Of a DNA stretch of 64,000 nt, positions 61,097 to 64,000 are shown in pieces. The notes below the pieces were generated by a model. That model searched no databases, was not told the DNA's origin, and was given only the letters and a program-made list of their open reading frames with translations. Numbering within the stretch: position 1 is the stretch's first letter; each line of letters opens with the position of its first letter. Where the stretch lies: contig NC_080572.1 in the NCBI RefSeq assembly GCF_030247185.1, positions 31,914,971 through 31,978,970 of the forward strand, read 5' to 3'. This DNA is from Malaya genurostris (taxonomy: Eukaryota > Arthropoda > Insecta > Diptera > Culicidae). A program made the translations under genes and the position numbers.

Positions 61097-62378
61097 CAAA
61101 AGATACAAAACCTGAGACAATTGGCCATTGAGCTGATAACTGCTTCAAAAAGGTTCTAGCTATTGGAAGGAATGCCATTATGAGGGTCTTTAAGGGTTCA
61201 GATATATTGAATGCTGAGAAAATCCATTCAACAATTTCCGAAAACTTCAGTAATCCTGTTGGTGGCTGTGAAATGGAGCCCACTGGATTATTATCTTTTT
61301 CTGTACTAGATCCTGGATTGGTTTGTGAATTTGACAAACCAGGAGGCACAGTCTTTGGTTTTGACTTTTTTTGTTTAACACGGGGATCTTTTTTTGAAGA
61401 TGAAATTTTAGGTGTCTTTTTTGGTAATTTGGAGGAAGACTTCTTTCTCTTAACTGACCTTTGGGTAGTGATAAACGAATTACCTTCACTATTTTCGTCA
61501 GAATCAGAGTCCTCTGGCTCCTCTAGATTTGAAAACCCGTTTTCGGTTTCCAAAGGGGGGACATCAATGACCGTTTTAAGCATTTCTGCATATGTGCGCT
61601 TAGACCGTGCTTTTAAAGAAAGCTTAATTTTGTCTTTGTGCACTTTAAATGCAGTGCATACTGAAATATCATCATGAGGACTATTCCCACAATAAATACA
61701 TTTTTCAATTTCCTTGTTGCAATCATTATCTTTATGAGGCCCTTCACACTTAATACATTTTGGTTTATTACTACAGTAAGTAGCTGTGTGGCCGAATTTT
61801 TTGCAGTTCGTACAATTCATTACATTTGGAACAAAAAGCCGAACAGGGAGGCGAATTTTATCGACATAGACATGGGACGGCAACGCAGACCCGGCAAATG
61901 TCACTCGAAACGAGTCTGATGGGCGATAAACTTTTTTTTCCTCTTCATGAACTACTGAGTACAGTTGTTTGCACTCCAGTATTTTCACACCCTCAAGCAT
62001 AGAGTTCTTGAAACGACCAACACCATGCTCGAGTAAATCATCTACCGAAAGACTCGCTTCGGTAACAACACCGTCAATTTCGACATCTTTGGAGGGTATG
62101 TAAACTTTATACTCTTTATTGAAATGTTCCGAAGAGACAATATCATTCGCGTGTTTCAAATTATTTACCACAACACGAATTTTATCGTTATTTACTTTTA
62201 TGATCTCTTTGATTGAAGAGTATCGTGATGTCAAACCTTTATTAATTTGAAAAATGTTTAATGGCTTTGATATACGTCTAAAAAAGACTATCCAAGGCCC
62301 AGAAGAGCTCTCCTGATATTTTTTCGTTCGTGGGGGTATCGGATTCATGCTAGGATTTACGTCCATGGATTCATCCAT
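61089..62378 (-). CDS. I-clade ORF1 (gag-like RNA-binding protein), 429 residues
   Basis: Intact frame from MDESMDVNPSMNPIPPR to a TAA at 61091-61089. The N-terminal half (about residues 28-185) is a gag-type fold of the kind found in Jockey/I ORF1 proteins. Three zinc knuckles follow: CTNCKKFGHTATYC (about 189-202), CIKCEGPHKDNDC (208-220) and CIYCGNSPHDDISVC (227-241). The C-terminal region has an acidic cluster (EEPEDSDSDENSEG), then a long Lys/Ser-rich basic stretch (about 305-350). The family role is to bind the element RNA in a ribonucleoprotein particle. This copy shows no stop or shift, so it may still be translated. Confidence 0.85.
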   Translation of the reverse strand: MDESMDVNPSMNPIPPRTKKYQESSSGPWIVFFRRISKPLNIFQINKGLTSRYSSIKEIIKVNNDKIRVVVNNLKHANDIVSSEHFNKEYKVYIPSKDVEIDGVVTEASLSVDDLLEHGVGRFKNSMLEGVKILECKQLYSVVHEEEKKVYRPSDSFRVTFAGSALPSHVYVDKIRLPVRLFVPNVMNCTNCKKFGHTATYCSNKPKCIKCEGPHKDNDCNKEIEKCIYCGNSPHDDISVCTAFKVHKDKIKLSLKARSKRTYAEMLKTVIDVPPLETENGFSNLEEPEDSDSDENSEGNSFITTQRSVKRKKSSSKLPKKTPKISSSKKDPRVKQKKSKPKTVPPGLSNSQTNPGSSTEKDNNPVGSISQPPTGLLKFSEIVEWIFSAFNISEPLKTLIMAFLPIARTFLKQLSAQWPIVSGFVSFDG

Positions 62379-63068
62379 TACATTAAAATTTTTAACTAAA
62401 CTTTAAAATAAAATTTGAAACCAACACTACACAGTACTCAATCAAAAGGAAAAGAAAAAACTTCTACCTTGAAATTGTTGTCTATCTCCGTTGCACTGCC
62501 GTGTAGATCCTCGTTGCTCTAGATGTTCTTGTTGGATGCTGATTGTTGGATGTGATGCTACTGCTACCTGACATCCAGCACCACTCGAATTCCGATTTGC
62601 TTTCGTCTTCGCCAGCTGTAACCAGCGCAGGTCACCGGTGTATACCTGCGTGTTGTATGACAGTGGAAAGACCGAGTTGTCTTGTCTCCTTCTTCCTAGT
62701 GCTCCGCACCGATATGCTTCTGCACCGAAGTGCCTTCGCACCGGTGTGCCTTTGCACTCTCCTGCTTCTATGTGCCTTTGCACTCTTCCTCTTCGATGTG
62801 CCTTTGCACTCTCCTGCTCAGCACTTGTGGCTGTATATTGCGGCCTGGGTAGAGTTTGGGAAACGCCCTTTGTTGTTTCCTTCACCAGCTTGGCCCAGCA
62901 CTAGGGCTCTCTTATGCAGCACGACTATACGTTTTAACGGCTGCTGCCAACAGGTCTCTACCTGTAGTTCAACCGTTGTCGTATTTAACGCGTGAAAACC
63001 AACCAGCGTTATTAAACTGTACGCTTCTATACACAACCTTCTCGGTTGAACGGCTATTACTGAATGAA
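62379..63068 (-). promoter_or_regulatory. 5'UTR/internal promoter region of the I-clade element
   Basis: 690 nt between the 5' target copy and the ORF1 ATG. GC-richer than the flanks. It begins with a TCAGT initiator-like word. It contains a 26-bp tandem repeat. A 147-codon open frame through it (62885-62442, MKETTKGVSQTLPRPQ) has a composition driven by the repeat, and I treat it as untranslated. I-type LINEs carry their promoter in this region (family knowledge). Confidence 0.6.
62746..62823. repeat. 26-bp tandem repeat in the LINE 5'UTR
   Basis: GTGCCTTTGCACTCTCCTGC-type units start at 62746, 62772 and 62798, with a more diverged unit (GTGCCTTCGCACCG) at about 62730. GTGC...GCAC makes each unit partly self-complementary. 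Confidence 0.8.
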
Positions 63069-63137
63069 AAAACGTATTTTAATTGGATTGAAATAATTGT
63101 CAACATCGCCATAATCCGTTACACCTAATTCATAATA

Positions 63138-63537
63138 CAGCCATAAGCCATAATCCATAAGCCATAAGCCATAAGCCATAAGCCATAAGCCATAAGCCAT
63201 AAGCCATAAGCCATAAGCCATAAGCCATAAGCCATAAGCCATAAGCCATAAGCCATAAGCCATAAGCCATAAGCCATAAGCCATAAGCCATAAGCCATAA
63301 GCCATAAGCCATAAGCCATAAGCCATAAGCCATAAGCCATAAGCCATAAGCCATAAGCCATAAGCCATAAGCCATAAGCCATAAGCCATAAGCCATAAGC
63401 CATAAGCCATAAGCCATAAGCCATAAGCCATAAGCCATAAGCCATAAGCCATAAGCCATAAGCCATAAGCCATAAGCCATAAGCCATAAGCCATAAGCCA
63501 TAAGCCATAAGCCATAAGCCATAAGCCATAAGCCATA
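63138..63537. repeat. 7-bp satellite (GCCATAA)n, ~56 copies
   Basis: About 400 bp of nearly perfect CCATAAG units bounded by slightly degenerate ones (CCATAATCCATAAG, CCATAGGCCCTAAATCATAAG). Because 7 is not a multiple of 3, all frames read the same MAYGLWL-type heptapeptide on the minus strand; these are not genes. It lies 56 bp beyond the 5' target copy of the I-clade element. Confidence 0.95.
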
Positions 63538-63540
63538 GGC

Positions 63541-64000
63541 CCTAAATCATAAGCCAGGACCATTTGCTCCACTCGAGACATTAGAAAAGACATCGTTTTT
63601 GAACAATTAATAATAATTGTTTGATCTATGTTTGATGAGTTAATTCTAGATCAATTTCAAAGTTTTACTAGCAATCCAATATTAACTTGCTTATGAAATA
63701 AAAACCCCCAAATGATCATCTGAGGATTATTATCGTCACTATACCACAAGCAAGGGCTGAAATGCTGGCACATACACTCACACACAAACATATACACACC
63801 GCCAAACTTGTTAACCGGTAATTTTCGGGTGCTGAAGAAGAACGCAAACATCAAACCATGTGAGATGCAACTTCTTTAATTGCTTTCCGTCCGGTACTCA
63901 TATCTCTACTGGGGCTTGCAGCAAACAATTCTTTAGCTATTATGTTCTGTTGCATATATATTGCGAAGCAAATCACCAATTCAATACGTTGTTCTTTCGT
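63541..64000. other. Unassigned DNA at window end
   Basis: A short (CA)n-like stretch at 63768-63800. No coding signal on either strand. Confidence 0.4.

Larger units (their letters stand above)
57025..63068 (-). mobile_element. Full-length I-clade LINE (6.04 kb)
   Basis: Minus-strand element flanked by a perfect 13-bp duplication AAAACGTATTTTA (57012-57024 and 63069-63081). Order: a ~690-nt 5'UTR beginning TTCATTCAGTAATAGCC (an initiator-like TCAGT close to the end), ORF1 gag, ORF2 with endonuclease, RT, RNase H and a Cys/His tail, a ~390-nt 3'UTR with AATAAA, and an A tract. The RNase H and multi-knuckle gag point to the I clade, as in mosquito MosquI; the name is from memory. A 5'-truncated relative is at 39574-40440. 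Both the perfect duplication and long open frames argue for recent insertion. Confidence 0.85.

Noticed and set aside
62442..62995. 147-150 codon open frames in both directions upstream of the I-clade ORF1
   Set aside because: They overlap the 26-bp tandem repeat and the GC-rich LINE 5'UTR, overlap each other on opposite strands, and have no recognisable domain.
62746..63537. CRISPR array or similar spaced-repeat system
   Set aside because: The repeats are contiguous with no unique spacers, in clearly eukaryotic sequence.
63057..63593. 178-residue MAYGLWL repeat protein on the minus strand
   Set aside because: It is a translation of the 7-bp satellite; identical in all three frames and without a codon-bias signal.

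Overview
The window looks like repeat-rich, AT-rich intergenic DNA of a culicine (Aedes-like) mosquito. The basis is the combination of non-LTR retrotransposon clades: a Juan-like Jockey element, several RTE/JAM1-like copies, a LOA-clade element and a full-length I-clade element. Short SINE/MITE-type repeats, (TA)n and (TG)n tracts, and one small intron-containing insect gene fit the same picture. No species name can be proved from the sequence alone. No bacterial operons, CRISPR arrays, rRNA genes or intact tRNA genes were seen.

Layout. 1-5 kb: a dead LOA-clade element on the minus strand, its endonuclease region split by a tRNA-Val-like SINE with a 15-bp target duplication. 5-7 kb: an internally deleted RTE copy and a (TA)n tract. 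9.4-11.1 kb: a 1.7-kb non-autonomous element with 13-bp perfect terminal inverted repeats (TIRs) beside TA. 12-16 kb: more RTE pieces, one carrying a nested A-tailed insert, and a Jockey/CR1-like RT relic. 18.6 kb: another RT relic. 19.3-19.9 kb: the only convincing host gene, a two-exon 147-residue secreted protein of unknown function on the minus strand with a TATA box, an initiator and a 52-nt intron. 20.4-27.6 kb: fold-back elements and long diverged repeats. 27.7-28.8 kb: a retroposed copy of a gag-like ORF1 alone, with a 15-bp target duplication and an A-rich tail. 30.3-34.9 kb: a broken Juan-like element inserted in a ~0.62-kb TIR element. 37.5-51 kb: repeat families, a 5'-truncated I-clade copy, a perfect 117-bp tandem duplication and a (TG)n tract. 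51.9-53.9 kb: a TA-flanked MITE, an RTE copy with a nested C-rich insert, and a TTAA-flanked piggyBac-type MITE. 55.9-56.7 kb: a nearly perfect 227-bp inverted repeat around (TA)n. 57.0-63.07 kb: a complete I-clade LINE (5'UTR, gag-like ORF1, ORF2 with endonuclease, RT and RNase H, A-rich 3' end) with a perfect 13-bp target duplication. 63.14-63.54 kb: a homogeneous 7-bp satellite.

How the parts relate. Almost everything reflects layers of transposition. The nested order can be read from target duplications: SINE into LOA, Juan into a TIR element, a small insert into each of two RTE copies, and gag into an older SINE-like repeat. The I-clade element is the youngest large insertion. It appears inactivated by one apparent 1-nt frameshift in ORF2, although its catalytic motifs can still be read. 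No new multi-gene system is visible. The best leads are the orphan secreted gene, the ORF1-only retroposon, the 1.7-kb TIR element and the 227-bp inverted repeat.
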